64,000 nt of DNA from Planotetraspora mira (GTDB taxonomy: Bacteria > Actinomycetota > Actinomycetes > Streptosporangiales > Streptosporangiaceae), in NCBI RefSeq assembly GCF_016863275.1, contig NZ_BOOO01000033.1:124001-188000 (forward strand), given 5' to 3'. Below, piece by piece: positions 36,379-45,778 of this stretch. Both the position numbers and the translations under genes were made by a program. Under the pieces are notes generated by a model, which saw only the letters and a list, made by a program, of their open reading frames with translations, did not search any database and had not been told where the DNA came from. Position 1 is the first letter of the stretch. The number at the start of each line of letters is the position of its first letter.

Positions 36379-39300
36379 ATGCTGACGATCGACGCCGTCG
36401 AGTCCACCGAGCTCTTCGTCGGTCCCGACGACGCCCCCCGCCAGGTCCTGCGCGTGCGGACCTCGGCGATGTCGCCCGCCGAGACCATCGACGTGACCGT
36501 CTCCGGCGGCGCGGCAGGCACCCTCTCGGGTGTGCCGGGCACGGGGACGCACGAGATCCCCGTGACCACCGCCGCGGCTCCGGGAAGCGTCGTGGAGATC
36601 ACGGTGGAGGCGTCGGGCGGGGACGGCACGGCGTCGGCGTCGAGCACGTTGACCGTCGCGGAGCCCGGCTGGACGGTCTTCCTGGTCTCCCACTTCCACT
36701 ACGACCCGGTCTGGTGGAACACCCAGGCCGGGTACGCCAGCGAGTGGGACGCGCTGCCGGACGCCCAGGGCGTGCGGATGAGCTTCCAGTTCACCGCCTT
36801 CCAGCTCATCGACGCGCACCTTGAGCTGGCCAGGCGCGACGCCGACTACCGGTTCGTGCTCGCGGAGGTCGACTACCTCAAGCCCTACTGGGACGCCTTC
36901 CCGGAGAACCGCGAGATCCTGCGCAGGCTGGTCGCCGAGGGCCGCCTGGAGATCATGGGCGGCACCTACAACGAGCCGAACACCAACCTCACCGGCGCGG
37001 AGACCACGATCCGCAACGCGGTCTACGGCGTCGGGTTCCAGCGCGACATCCTGGGCGGGGAACCGGCCACCGCCTGGCAGCTCGACGCGTTCGGGCACGA
37101 CCCGCAGTTCCCCGGCCTGATGGCCGACGCCGGCCTGACCTCCAGCGCGTGGGCGCGCGGCCCCTTCCACCAGTGGGGGCCCTCGCTGGAGATGGGCACC
37201 TACGACACCCCGCACGGCGACCCGTCCGGGATGCAGTTCCGCAGCGAGTTCGAGTGGATCTCGCCGAGCGGGCGCGGGCTGCTCACCAACTTCATGGCCG
37301 CCCACTACAGCGCCGGCTGGTCGATGGACTCGGCGCAGACGCTCGCCGACGCCGAGGAGTCGGTCTACGGGCTGTTCCTGCGGTTGAAGAAGGTGGCGGC
37401 GACGCGGAACGTGCTGGTCCCCGTCGGCACCGACTACAGCCCGCCCAACAAGTGGCTGACCGAGATCCACCGCGACTGGAACTCCCGCTACACCTGGCCA
37501 CGCGTCCTGTGCGCGCTGCCCCGCGACTTCTTCGGAGCCGTCTCCGCCGAGCTCGCAGCCACCGGCGCCCGGCTGTCGCCGCAGACACGGGACATGAACC
37601 CGGTCTACACCGGCAAGGACGTCTCCTACATCGACACCAAGCAGGCCCAGCGCGCCGCGGAGAACGAGCTGCTCGACGCGGAGAAGTTCGCCGCGCTGGC
37701 CTGTCTGACGGGCGACGCGGCCTATCCCGAGGCCGCACTCGACAAGGCCTGGCGGCAGCTCGTGTACGGCGCGCACCACGACGCGATCACCGGGACCGAG
37801 TCCGACCAGGTCTACCTCGATCTGCTGGCCGGCTGGCGGGAGGCGTTCGACCTGGCCAGGCAGGTGCACGACGCCGCGTTGCGGCATCTCGCCGCACGCG
37901 TCGACACCCGCTCCGGGGCGGGGGACCGCTCCGTCGTCGTGTTCAACGCCATGGCCTGGCCGCGCAGCGACGTCGTCCGTGTCACCGTCCCCGGCCCGTT
38001 CCACGGCCTGACCGACGAGGACGGCGCCGCCGTGCCCGTCGTCGTCGAGCACGCGGACGCCACGGGAACCGAGCTGGTGTTCCTCGCGGACGTGCCCTCG
38101 GTGGGATACCGCACGTATCACCTCGCGGGCCCGGATTCCGGAGACGCCGCGGCCTGGCGACCGCTCGCCGAGCCGGTCATCGCCAACGAGCACCACCGCC
38201 TGGCGGTCGACCCCGAGCGCGGCGGAGCCGTACGGAGCCTGGTCGACCTGGCGACCGGCCACGAGCTCATCACACCCGGCGAGGTGGGCAACGAGATCGT
38301 CGTCTACGACGAGTACACCGAGCATCCCGTCTTCCGCGAGGGGCCCTGGCACCTGGTGCCCACGGGGGTGTCGGCCGGATCGGCGTCCGCGCCGGCCCGG
38401 TCCGTCGTCGCCGAGCGCTCGGCTCTGGGTGAGCGCGTCACGGTCACGGGCTCGATCGGCACGCTCGGCTACACCCAGGTGATCACCTTGTGGCGCGGGG
38501 TCGACCGGGTCGACTGCAGCACCCACCTCGACGGCTTCGACGGCGAGGACAAGCTGGTACGGCTGCGCTGGCCGTCCCTCGTGGAGGGCGCGCGACCGGT
38601 CTCCGAGGTCGGCCACGCGGTCGTCGGACGCTCGTTCGCCCATCCCGACGTCGACGCCGCCCTGCACCCCTGGACGCTCGACAACCCGGCCTACCAGTGG
38701 TTCGGCCTGAGCTCCATGGCCAGGGTCGTGCTGCGTCCCGGTGACGGCGGCCCGGTCAGGTCGCACGCCATCGGGGTCGCCGAGATCGTGGTGCCGCGCG
38801 AGAGCGACGCCGCCGACCTGGGACGCGACCTCGCCGTCCGGCTCGCCCAGTCGGGTGTGACCGCGACCTGCACACACGCGGAGGGCAACAGGTACGGCCT
38901 GCTGTCGTTCGACTCCAACCTCCCGGACGCCCGGATCGTGGTGGGCGGACCCGCGGACAACGAGTTCACCGCCGCCGTCCTGGCGGCCGCGGACCCCCGC
39001 TATGCCCGGGAACTGGAGCGCGCCCTCGCGGCCGGCGGCCGGGCACTGCTCTGGATCCCCGCCGCCAGGTCGGCCGGCGAGACCTTCCACCCCGAGGCTG
39101 ACCTGCGGGAGCCCGGCGACCTGCCGGTCCTGGTGGTCGCGTCGGTGGGCGACGTCAGGGAGGCTGTCGCGGACCTGGTCGCCGACCTCGCCGACAGCAT
39201 GATCGAGGTGACGCAGCCGTCCGAGCTGTGGGGTGAGGAGGATCTCGACCACCGGACCGTCGCCGTGCTCAACCGGGGCGTGCCCGGCTTCGCCGTCGAC

Positions 39301-40656
39301 ACGCGGGGGCGCCTGCACCTGTCGCTCATGCGATCGTGCACCGGGTGGCCCTCCGGCGTGTGGATCGACCCCCCGAGGCGGACCGCCCCGGACGGGAGCG
39401 GCTTCCAGCTCCAGCACTGGAGCCACACCTTCGACTATGCCTTCGCGTCCGGCGCGGGAGACTGGCGGGACGCGGGCATCGTGGCCCGGGCGCACGACTT
39501 CAACCACCCGCTGCGCGCCGTCGTCGAGGAGCCCCACGACGGCCGCCTGCCGTCCTCGGCCGCACTGCTGACCGTCGAGCCGCGAGGCGGAGCCGTCCTG
39601 GCGGCGTTCAAGGCCGCGGGGAACCCGACCGCGCACGGCAGGGCACGGCCGGCCGATCCGCGCGAGGGACTCACCGCCCGCCTGTACGAACCCCACGGGC
39701 GCGACGCGACGTTCACCCTCGGCTCGCACGTGCCGTTCGTGGAGGCCGCGCTCGCCGACGTCCTGGAGGTCGAGACCGGCGAGGCCAAGACCCGCGACGG
39801 CGTCCTCCACGCCGACATCGGCCCCAGCCAGGTCGCGACATACGTGTTACGCACCCGGTCCGGCGATTCCGCCGAGCCTGCCGAGCACACGGCGGCGGAC
39901 GGACCCGTGGAGCCTCTGGGCCTGGTGGCCGAGCCCGCCCAGCCCGTCTTCTCCCGCTTCTGGCTGCACAACCGGGGGTCGGCTCCGCTCGGATACCAGC
40001 CGATGAGCGTCCACGTCCGCACCGCCGACGATCTCCCGGTCGACGGCGCCGCGCGGCTGCGTGTGACGCTCGCCAGCGACCTGACCGACGCCGCGGCCGA
40101 GGGCGAGGTGTCCGTCGTGGTCCCCGAAGGCTGGGACGCGTCCCCTCGGGACCGGCCCGTACGGCTGGCCCCGGGCGGCTGGACGGAGTTCGACGTCACC
40201 CTCACCCCGCCGCCGGACGCGGGATCCGGGCCGTGGCCCGTCGCGGTCCGGCTCGTTCACGGCGGTCAGGCGCACGAGGACGTCGTCTTCGTCGACGGGC
40301 ACGGCCGCCCCGCGCGAGGGGGCGACGCCGGCCTGCTCGCGGTCGAGGTGCCGGAGGAGGGCTTGGAGCTCGCGCCGGGCGGGCAGGGCTCCTGGACCGT
40401 GCGGCTGCGCAACCTCGCCGGCTTCGACATCCGGGGAGAGGCCCAGGTGATCAGCCCCTGGGGGTCGTGGGACCTCGTCGGGCCGGCCGTCCACTCGATC
40501 TCCGTGCCCGCGGGGGCGACCGGAGAGCTCGAGATCGAGGTCGGCGTGCCTCTGGGAGCCCGTCCCGGCACGTGGTGGGTCCTGGTGAAGTGCATGTGGT
40601 TCGGCCGGGTGTCGTACTCGCCCGCCGTGCCGTTGCGGGTGAGGAGCGACGGATGA
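36379..40656 (+). CDS. Alpha-mannosidase, glycoside hydrolase family 38
   Basis: 1425 residues, unusually long for GH38. A beta-rich N-terminal region of about 95 residues precedes the catalytic domain, which begins SHFHYDPVWWNTQ with zinc ligands H107 and D109. The probable nucleophile is D236 in AWQLDAFGHDPQF, and HHDAITGTESDQ near residue 465 carries the further zinc ligand. The long C-terminal part holds several beta-sandwich modules ending in an NPCBM- or invasin-like region. No signal peptide, so it should work in the cytoplasm on imported manno-oligosaccharides. Operon with the ABC importer. Confidence 0.93.
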   Translation: MLTIDAVESTELFVGPDDAPRQVLRVRTSAMSPAETIDVTVSGGAAGTLSGVPGTGTHEIPVTTAAAPGSVVEITVEASGGDGTASASSTLTVAEPGWTVFLVSHFHYDPVWWNTQAGYASEWDALPDAQGVRMSFQFTAFQLIDAHLELARRDADYRFVLAEVDYLKPYWDAFPENREILRRLVAEGRLEIMGGTYNEPNTNLTGAETTIRNAVYGVGFQRDILGGEPATAWQLDAFGHDPQFPGLMADAGLTSSAWARGPFHQWGPSLEMGTYDTPHGDPSGMQFRSEFEWISPSGRGLLTNFMAAHYSAGWSMDSAQTLADAEESVYGLFLRLKKVAATRNVLVPVGTDYSPPNKWLTEIHRDWNSRYTWPRVLCALPRDFFGAVSAELAATGARLSPQTRDMNPVYTGKDVSYIDTKQAQRAAENELLDAEKFAALACLTGDAAYPEAALDKAWRQLVYGAHHDAITGTESDQVYLDLLAGWREAFDLARQVHDAALRHLAARVDTRSGAGDRSVVVFNAMAWPRSDVVRVTVPGPFHGLTDEDGAAVPVVVEHADATGTELVFLADVPSVGYRTYHLAGPDSGDAAAWRPLAEPVIANEHHRLAVDPERGGAVRSLVDLATGHELITPGEVGNEIVVYDEYTEHPVFREGPWHLVPTGVSAGSASAPARSVVAERSALGERVTVTGSIGTLGYTQVITLWRGVDRVDCSTHLDGFDGEDKLVRLRWPSLVEGARPVSEVGHAVVGRSFAHPDVDAALHPWTLDNPAYQWFGLSSMARVVLRPGDGGPVRSHAIGVAEIVVPRESDAADLGRDLAVRLAQSGVTATCTHAEGNRYGLLSFDSNLPDARIVVGGPADNEFTAAVLAAADPRYARELERALAAGGRALLWIPAARSAGETFHPEADLREPGDLPVLVVASVGDVREAVADLVADLADSMIEVTQPSELWGEEDLDHRTVAVLNRGVPGFAVDTRGRLHLSLMRSCTGWPSGVWIDPPRRTAPDGSGFQLQHWSHTFDYAFASGAGDWRDAGIVARAHDFNHPLRAVVEEPHDGRLPSSAALLTVEPRGGAVLAAFKAAGNPTAHGRARPADPREGLTARLYEPHGRDATFTLGSHVPFVEAALADVLEVETGEAKTRDGVLHADIGPSQVATYVLRTRSGDSAEPAEHTAADGPVEPLGLVAEPAQPVFSRFWLHNRGSAPLGYQPMSVHVRTADDLPVDGAARLRVTLASDLTDAAAEGEVSVVVPEGWDASPRDRPVRLAPGGWTEFDVTLTPPPDAGSGPWPVAVRLVHGGQAHEDVVFVDGHGRPARGGDAGLLAVEVPEEGLELAPGGQGSWTVRLRNLAGFDIRGEAQVISPWGSWDLVGPAVHSISVPAGATGELEIEVGVPLGARPGTWWVLVKCMWFGRVSYSPAVPLRVRSDG

Positions 40657-41393
40657 TCGCCGCGGTCGTGGCGGGCACGCCCATCACCGTCGAGGAGGTC
40701 GAGCGCCGCGTGCTGCGGCTGCGCGGCGGGCGGCGCGGCGACCTGCTGCCGGCCGACGGCACGACGGAGGGGCGCCAACTGCGCCGCTGGGTGACGCAGG
40801 TCATGGTCGCCGAGCGGGTCGTCGCGGACGAGGCCGCCCGGCGCGGAGTCGTGGCCACGGCGGAGCCGCCCCTGCCGCTGGACGCCGTCGCCAGGCTCGA
40901 ACTCGGCAGCGTCACCGCGGCCGTCCTGTCGGAGGACCCGCTCGCGCAGGCGCTCTACCGCGACATGACGGCGGACGTCACGGTCCCCGAGGCGGACGTG
41001 CTCCGCTACTACACCGCCAACCAGGACAGGTACCGGACCAGGGCCGCCCGGCTGGTCACCCACTGGCGGGACGGCCGGCCGGTCAACGGCGGCCGATGGT
41101 ACGCCGTGTCGCCGGGCGAACTGCCCGAACCGGCCGGCCATGCGGTCTTCTCCGCGCCCGAGGGCTCCCGCGTGGGCCCGATCGACGGTCACGTCTTCAC
41201 CGTCGGCCCGCTCCAGGGCCGTGAGATCAGCTTCGAAAAGGTGGCCCCGGCCATCAGGGCGTCGTTGCTCGCCGCGCGGCGGCGGCGGCACTTCGCCCTG
41301 TGGGCCGACGTCACCTGTGCCCGGGCGCTCCTCATGCCCGGTTTCGAACACCCCGGGGATATCGGCCACCCGGACCACACCCACCGCCACTGA
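40653..41393 (+). CDS. Parvulin/SurA-like protein of unknown function
   Basis: 246 residues from ATG 40653, overlapping the mannosidase stop by ATGA. The N-terminal IAAVVAGTPITVEEVERRVL and the middle VPEADVLRYYTANQDRY resemble SurA/parvulin-type chaperones. A short C-terminal region (FSAPEGSRVGPIDGHVFTVG) resembles a parvulin PPIase segment. No signal peptide is apparent. Its position between two glycoside hydrolase genes suggests a folding helper for one of them, but this is inferred. Confidence 0.6.
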   Translation: MIAAVVAGTPITVEEVERRVLRLRGGRRGDLLPADGTTEGRQLRRWVTQVMVAERVVADEAARRGVVATAEPPLPLDAVARLELGSVTAAVLSEDPLAQALYRDMTADVTVPEADVLRYYTANQDRYRTRAARLVTHWRDGRPVNGGRWYAVSPGELPEPAGHAVFSAPEGSRVGPIDGHVFTVGPLQGREISFEKVAPAIRASLLAARRRRHFALWADVTCARALLMPGFEHPGDIGHPDHTHRH

Positions 41394-41405
41394 GAGGCCC
41401 CCCGC

Positions 41406-44180
41406 ATGAGAAGACCGCGAAGAGCAGTCTTAGCCGCAGCTCTCACCGCCGCCCTCACCACCACCTTCCTGACCGCGGAACCGGCCGGGGCGGCGACTCC
41501 CACCCCCGACCAGCAGTGGACCCAGGTCCAGCAACTCGTCGGCGCGATCAAGGGCCGCTGGACCGACCAGGCCTACACCAACGCGGTCAGCCGCTCCATG
41601 CCCGACACCGCGCTGCTCGGCAACGGCGACGTCGGCGTCACGTCCGGCGGAGGAGACGGCTACAAGACCTTCTACATCTCCAAGGGCGACTTCTGGACCG
41701 GCAACCCGAGCCCGTCCTTCGTCGCGCTCGGCGCGGTGACGATCACCCCGGCGTCCGGCACAGGCGGCGGCTCCGGCAACCTCGCGCTCGGCGCGACGGC
41801 GACCGCGTCGAGCTCCCACCCGTCCTTCCCCCCGGCCAGGGCGGTCAACGGCGGGTGGGCGTCCGGCTACGAGGGCTGGGTGTCCGACATCGGCAAGCCG
41901 CAGACCCTCACGCTCGACCTCGGCACGGCCAAGACGTTCAACCGGTACGTCCTGCGGCACGACGCCGCGGCCCGCCCGGCGGAGACGGCCAACAACACCA
42001 AGAACTGGACCCTCCAGGTCAGCACCGACAACTCGACCTGGTCCACCGTCGACACCGTCACCAACAACAGCGCGAACGTCACCGACCGGACCTTCGCCTC
42101 ACAGACCGTGCGCTACGTGCGCCTGAACATCACCGAGCCGACCCAGGGCACCACGGCGGACTCGATCAACAACCCCCGCGGCCGCATCGGCCAGTTCGAG
42201 CTCTACAACGGAAGCGGCACCTCCACCCCCTCGGGACCGTTCACCGAGGAGCAGAACATCCTCAAGGGCGACGTCGAGACGTCGATGACGATCGGCGGCA
42301 CTCCCGTCTCGATGACGACCTGGACCGGCGCGACCGACAACCTCGTCGTCACGCGCATCAGGTCGCTCGGCTCCTCGACCGTGCGGCTGAAGGTGCAGAC
42401 CTCGACCGGTTCGCCCGACGCGCGTTCCGGCTTCACGAGCACCTCGGGCGTCTCCGGCAACACCGTCTGGGCCACCCGCCAGACAGCCTCCGGATCGAAG
42501 TGGGTCTCCCGGGCGTCCCTCGCCACCCGCGTCGTCGGCGGCAGCCTCGTGGGCGCGCCCACGGCGAGCGGCGCGGCGGGCACGTTCACCTTCGACCTGC
42601 CCGCGGGCCAGACGGTGAACATCGTGACCGGCGTCGCCGGAGGCGGCCCCAACCCCGCCGACCCCGCCCCCGCCGCGCGCTCGCTGGCCGACGCCCAGAG
42701 CGCCGGCTCGCTCGACGGCCTCTACAACGGGCACGTCGACTGGTGGAAGCAGTACTGGCTCAAGTCCTACGTCGACCTCGACGACGACACCCTTGAGCGC
42801 TTCTACTACGGCTCGCTCTACCTGCTCGGCTCGGCCAGCAGGCCGGGCAAGACCGCGCCTGGCCTGTACGGCATCTGGGCGACGAGCGACTTCCCGCAGT
42901 TCAACGGGGACATGCACCTCAACTACAACTGGATGGCCAACTTCTACGGCACGTACTCCAGCAACCGGCCCGAGCTCGCCCTGCCGTACTTCGACCTGGT
43001 GACGGCCTACCTGCCGGAGGCCAGGCGCAGGGCCCAGCAGGACCTCACCCGGGTCAAGTCCGACTACATCAGCAGGCGTTTCCCGAGCGGCGGCATGCCG
43101 AACGGCGTGCTCTTCCCGGTCGGCATCGCCCCGTTCGGCGCCACCGCCGACGACAACTACCACCAGCAGGTCGTGAACTCGCTGTTCACCGCGACGCAGT
43201 ACATCTCCTACTACGACTACACCCAGGACCGGGCGTTCCTGCAGAACACGGCGTACCCCTTCATGAAGGAGGTCGCCGCGTTCTTCCAGAACTACCTGGA
43301 GTTCGACTCGGCCGCCCAGCGGTACGTGTTGTGGTCGGGACCGCACGAGGGCACCTGGGGGAAGAACTCCAGCCCCGACGTCGGCCTGCTCAAGCATCTG
43401 CTGACCTCGGTGATCAACGCCAGCGTCGAGCTCAACGTCGACTCCGGCCCCCGCGCGACCTGGCAGAACATCCTGTCCAAGCTCCCGGCCACGCCGAAGA
43501 CCACCTACAACGGCCAGACGGTCTACGCGCTCGCCGACCCCGGCACGATCACCGGCGGCGACACCCGCGACATCCACCCGGGCGACAACACCGTCAACCT
43601 GGAGTTCATCCACCCGGGTGAGGTGCTCGGCATCAACGGGCCCGCCGCCGACAGGCAGACCGCCATCACCACGCTCGACGTCATGAACTCCTGGGGCCAG
43701 GACAACAGCTTCCCCAAGGTGTTCACCCAGGCCGCCCGGGTCGGCTACCCCGCGCAGAGCCTCATCGACAAGCTGAAGGCCCAGATCAACGGCAAGATGG
43801 CCGCCAACCTGCGCATCAGGGACCCGTTCCACGGACTGGAGAAGACCGGGGCGATCGAGGCGATCGACGACATGCTGCTGCAGACCGACGGCGGCGTCAC
43901 GCGGGTCTTCCCCGTCTGGCCGTCGGCGAAGAACGCCTCCTTCGTCAAGCTCCGTGACAAGGGCGGCATGCTCGTCTCGAGCGCGCGCAGCGGGGGACAG
44001 GTGGGCTACGTCGACATCACCAGCCTCGCCGGCAAGGCCGTACGTCTCCAGAACCCCTGGCCGGGACGCACGGTCAGGGTCGCCAGGGCCGACGGATCCA
44101 CGGTCGCCTTCACCGTGAGCAACGACCAGATCAACTTCCCGACCCAGTCGGGGACGACCTACACCGTCACGGCGGCCTGA
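41406..44180 (+). CDS. Secreted GH95-like glycosidase with inserted F5/8C (CBM32-like) domain
   Basis: 924 residues. A Sec signal ends near AEPAGA. The N-terminal part reads as a GH95-like beta domain; at about residues 122-268 an F5/8 type C (discoidin) module is inserted (NLALGATATASSSHPSFPPA and VRYVRLNITEPTQG). The (alpha/alpha)6 barrel carries LYGIWATSDFPQFNGDMHLN and YNWMANFY, matching the conserved core of GH95 fucosidases and galactosidases. Substrate is uncertain: alpha-L-fucose or alpha-L-galactose are family precedents. It would act outside the cell and feed the importer. Confidence 0.75.
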   Translation: MRRPRRAVLAAALTAALTTTFLTAEPAGAATPTPDQQWTQVQQLVGAIKGRWTDQAYTNAVSRSMPDTALLGNGDVGVTSGGGDGYKTFYISKGDFWTGNPSPSFVALGAVTITPASGTGGGSGNLALGATATASSSHPSFPPARAVNGGWASGYEGWVSDIGKPQTLTLDLGTAKTFNRYVLRHDAAARPAETANNTKNWTLQVSTDNSTWSTVDTVTNNSANVTDRTFASQTVRYVRLNITEPTQGTTADSINNPRGRIGQFELYNGSGTSTPSGPFTEEQNILKGDVETSMTIGGTPVSMTTWTGATDNLVVTRIRSLGSSTVRLKVQTSTGSPDARSGFTSTSGVSGNTVWATRQTASGSKWVSRASLATRVVGGSLVGAPTASGAAGTFTFDLPAGQTVNIVTGVAGGGPNPADPAPAARSLADAQSAGSLDGLYNGHVDWWKQYWLKSYVDLDDDTLERFYYGSLYLLGSASRPGKTAPGLYGIWATSDFPQFNGDMHLNYNWMANFYGTYSSNRPELALPYFDLVTAYLPEARRRAQQDLTRVKSDYISRRFPSGGMPNGVLFPVGIAPFGATADDNYHQQVVNSLFTATQYISYYDYTQDRAFLQNTAYPFMKEVAAFFQNYLEFDSAAQRYVLWSGPHEGTWGKNSSPDVGLLKHLLTSVINASVELNVDSGPRATWQNILSKLPATPKTTYNGQTVYALADPGTITGGDTRDIHPGDNTVNLEFIHPGEVLGINGPAADRQTAITTLDVMNSWGQDNSFPKVFTQAARVGYPAQSLIDKLKAQINGKMAANLRIRDPFHGLEKTGAIEAIDDMLLQTDGGVTRVFPVWPSAKNASFVKLRDKGGMLVSSARSGGQVGYVDITSLAGKAVRLQNPWPGRTVRVARADGSTVAFTVSNDQINFPTQSGTTYTVTAA

Positions 44181-44215
44181 CCTACAGGGTTTCCGCGAAG
44201 ACCGGAGACCGGACC

Positions 44216-44249
44216 CCCGGCCGAGGAAGGTGATGCCTCCTCGGCCGGG
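44216..44249 (+). terminator. Hairpin after the glycan operon
   Basis: CCCGGCCGAGGA (44216-44227) pairs perfectly with TCCTCGGCCGGG (44238-44249) around a 10-nt loop. No clear T run follows, so termination strength is uncertain. It separates the operon from the convergent surface protein gene. Confidence 0.55.
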
Positions 44250-44289
44250 CCCTCACCCGGAGTCTCGCCGCCGCGCCGCCGAGTGGCGC

Positions 44290-45249
44290 TCAGGCGAGAC
44301 GATGACGACCTGCCGTCCGCGCGGCGCGGACCCCTCCCTCGAGCGGGATCGACTCGCGCTGCTCCATCCGGGCGCGCCGCGCCGACACCACGCGCGTGGC
44401 CAGCACCGCCGACAGGAGCAGCGCCGCCGTCAACGCGGTCCCCGCCGCGTCGTACGGCTGAGCCGGACGCACCGGATCGGACTTCAGCCTGCCGGTCAGC
44501 CCGGGGATCTCGCGGCCGGGCCAGAGCAGGGGGATGGCGCTGTCCTCGTCGAGGTTCACACGCGGGTCCGGCGCCGGCACCACGTCCTTGCCGCCCGCCG
44601 GGGTGTACCGGGGCAACTCGACCGTACGGGTCGGCTCGGTTGGGAGCGTTCCCGCGGGAGTCCGCGCCGGTGGTTTGGGCGCCGGCTTCGGCTTCTTGGG
44701 CGTCTTCGCCGGAGGCGGCGCCGCCTGCCCCTCGCAGTCCCCGCCGAGGCCGAGCAATGTGATGCACGGGACCGGAGTCGGCCCCGTCCCGCCGTCGGAA
44801 CCACCGGAACCGGAACCGCCGGAACCGGAACCGCCGGAACCGGAACCGCCTGAGCCGCCGGAGCCCCCGGTCAGCGGGTCCGTGACCTTGTTGACCGCGC
44901 CGCCCACCACGTCGACGGCGGACTCGACGGTGTCGTCCACCGCACCCCCGACGCCGCTGACGGTGCCGCCGACCCCGTCCGTCACGCCGCCGACCACGTC
45001 GTCGACGCCACCGGTCACCGGTGACGTCACTCCGCCCGTCACCCCGTCGACCACGTCCGTCACCCCGTCGACCGTGTCGCCCACGCCACCGAGGATCGAG
45101 CACAGGCCGCCCGTCACCGAGGAGACCAGGCCACCTCCCGTGCAGTCCATCGCCTGTGCCGGTTGGGCCGCCACCAAGGGAATTGCGCTAGCGAGAGCGA
45201 ACGCCAATGCCCCGGCAGAGATCGCGGAGGCATTACGTGCGATCCCCAT
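44290..45249 (-). CDS. Secreted Gly/Ser-rich surface protein
   Basis: 319 residues. A signal peptide ends near AQPAQA. It is followed by a Val/Gly-rich repeat region with recurring GGV-D-V-GVT segments, then a GSGGSGSGGSGSGG linker at about 130-155. A Pro/Lys-rich stretch follows, then a C-terminal membrane helix (LTAALLLSAVLATRVV) with a basic tail. Such a layout fits a wall-spanning or surface-anchored protein. No known domain or sortase motif was recognised. GGAAGGGG precedes the ATG. Unknown function. Confidence 0.75.
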   Translation of the reverse strand: MGIARNASAISAGALAFALASAIPLVAAQPAQAMDCTGGGLVSSVTGGLCSILGGVGDTVDGVTDVVDGVTGGVTSPVTGGVDDVVGGVTDGVGGTVSGVGGAVDDTVESAVDVVGGAVNKVTDPLTGGSGGSGGSGSGGSGSGGSGSGGSDGGTGPTPVPCITLLGLGGDCEGQAAPPPAKTPKKPKPAPKPPARTPAGTLPTEPTRTVELPRYTPAGGKDVVPAPDPRVNLDEDSAIPLLWPGREIPGLTGRLKSDPVRPAQPYDAAGTALTAALLLSAVLATRVVSARRARMEQRESIPLEGGVRAARTAGRHRLA

Positions 45250-45373
45250 CTGTCCCCTTCCGTCACGTTAACTTCGTTCCCCGCTACTCTTGCTACTCTT
45301 CGCCGGAGCACCAAGTTATGCAGCAGCAAGTTGCGATTCGGTATCGATGCGTGATACGTGAGGTCGACTCTCG

Positions 45374-45778
45374 TTTTTATTGCCGCGCCTCCGGCGCGGC
45401 GGGTTCGGGGCCGCCGTGCTTGTCTGCCTCGCCTCCGGCTCGGCGGGTTCGGGGCGCCTTAGAGGCCGGGTCTTCCCTCGTCACGTCCTCGCTCGTTCCT
45501 CGCTGCGGGCGTTCCTCAGTCCAGATCCCGGCCGCGCCCCTCACACTCCACATCGCTCATGCGCTGACCTCGACTTCCACAGCCGTTCTAGGCCCTCATG
45601 GTCATGGTGAGGGGCGCGGCGGTGCCTGGACTGAGGAGCGAGTGGGGAGCGAGGGACGAGCGACCCCGAGCGACGAGGGAAGGCTCCGCCTCTAAGGCGC
45701 CCCGAACCCGCGCGAGCGGAGCGAGCGCAATCAAACACGGCGCCCCGAACCCGCCGAGCCGGAGGCGAGGCAATTTAA
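45374..45778. repeat. ~400-bp imperfect palindromic intergenic element
   Basis: Left arm about 45374-45545, right arm about 45610-45778, inverted to each other. The ends mirror each other as TTTTATTGCC and GGCAATTTAA. A 34-bp block at 45425-45458, starting TGCCTCGCCTCCGG, occurs inverted and identical at 45738-45771. Four copies of a GGGTTCGGGGC-containing motif appear in all. No open frame or transposase is present. The right end contains the stop codon of the aldo/keto reductase gene. The rest of the gap 45250-45373 shows a GCTACTCTT direct repeat and nothing else. Confidence 0.8.

Noticed and set aside
36304-39810. 1168-codon minus-strand frame under the mannosidase
   Set aside because: Antisense shadow typical of high-GC codon use; composition and motifs belong to the plus-strand GH38 gene.
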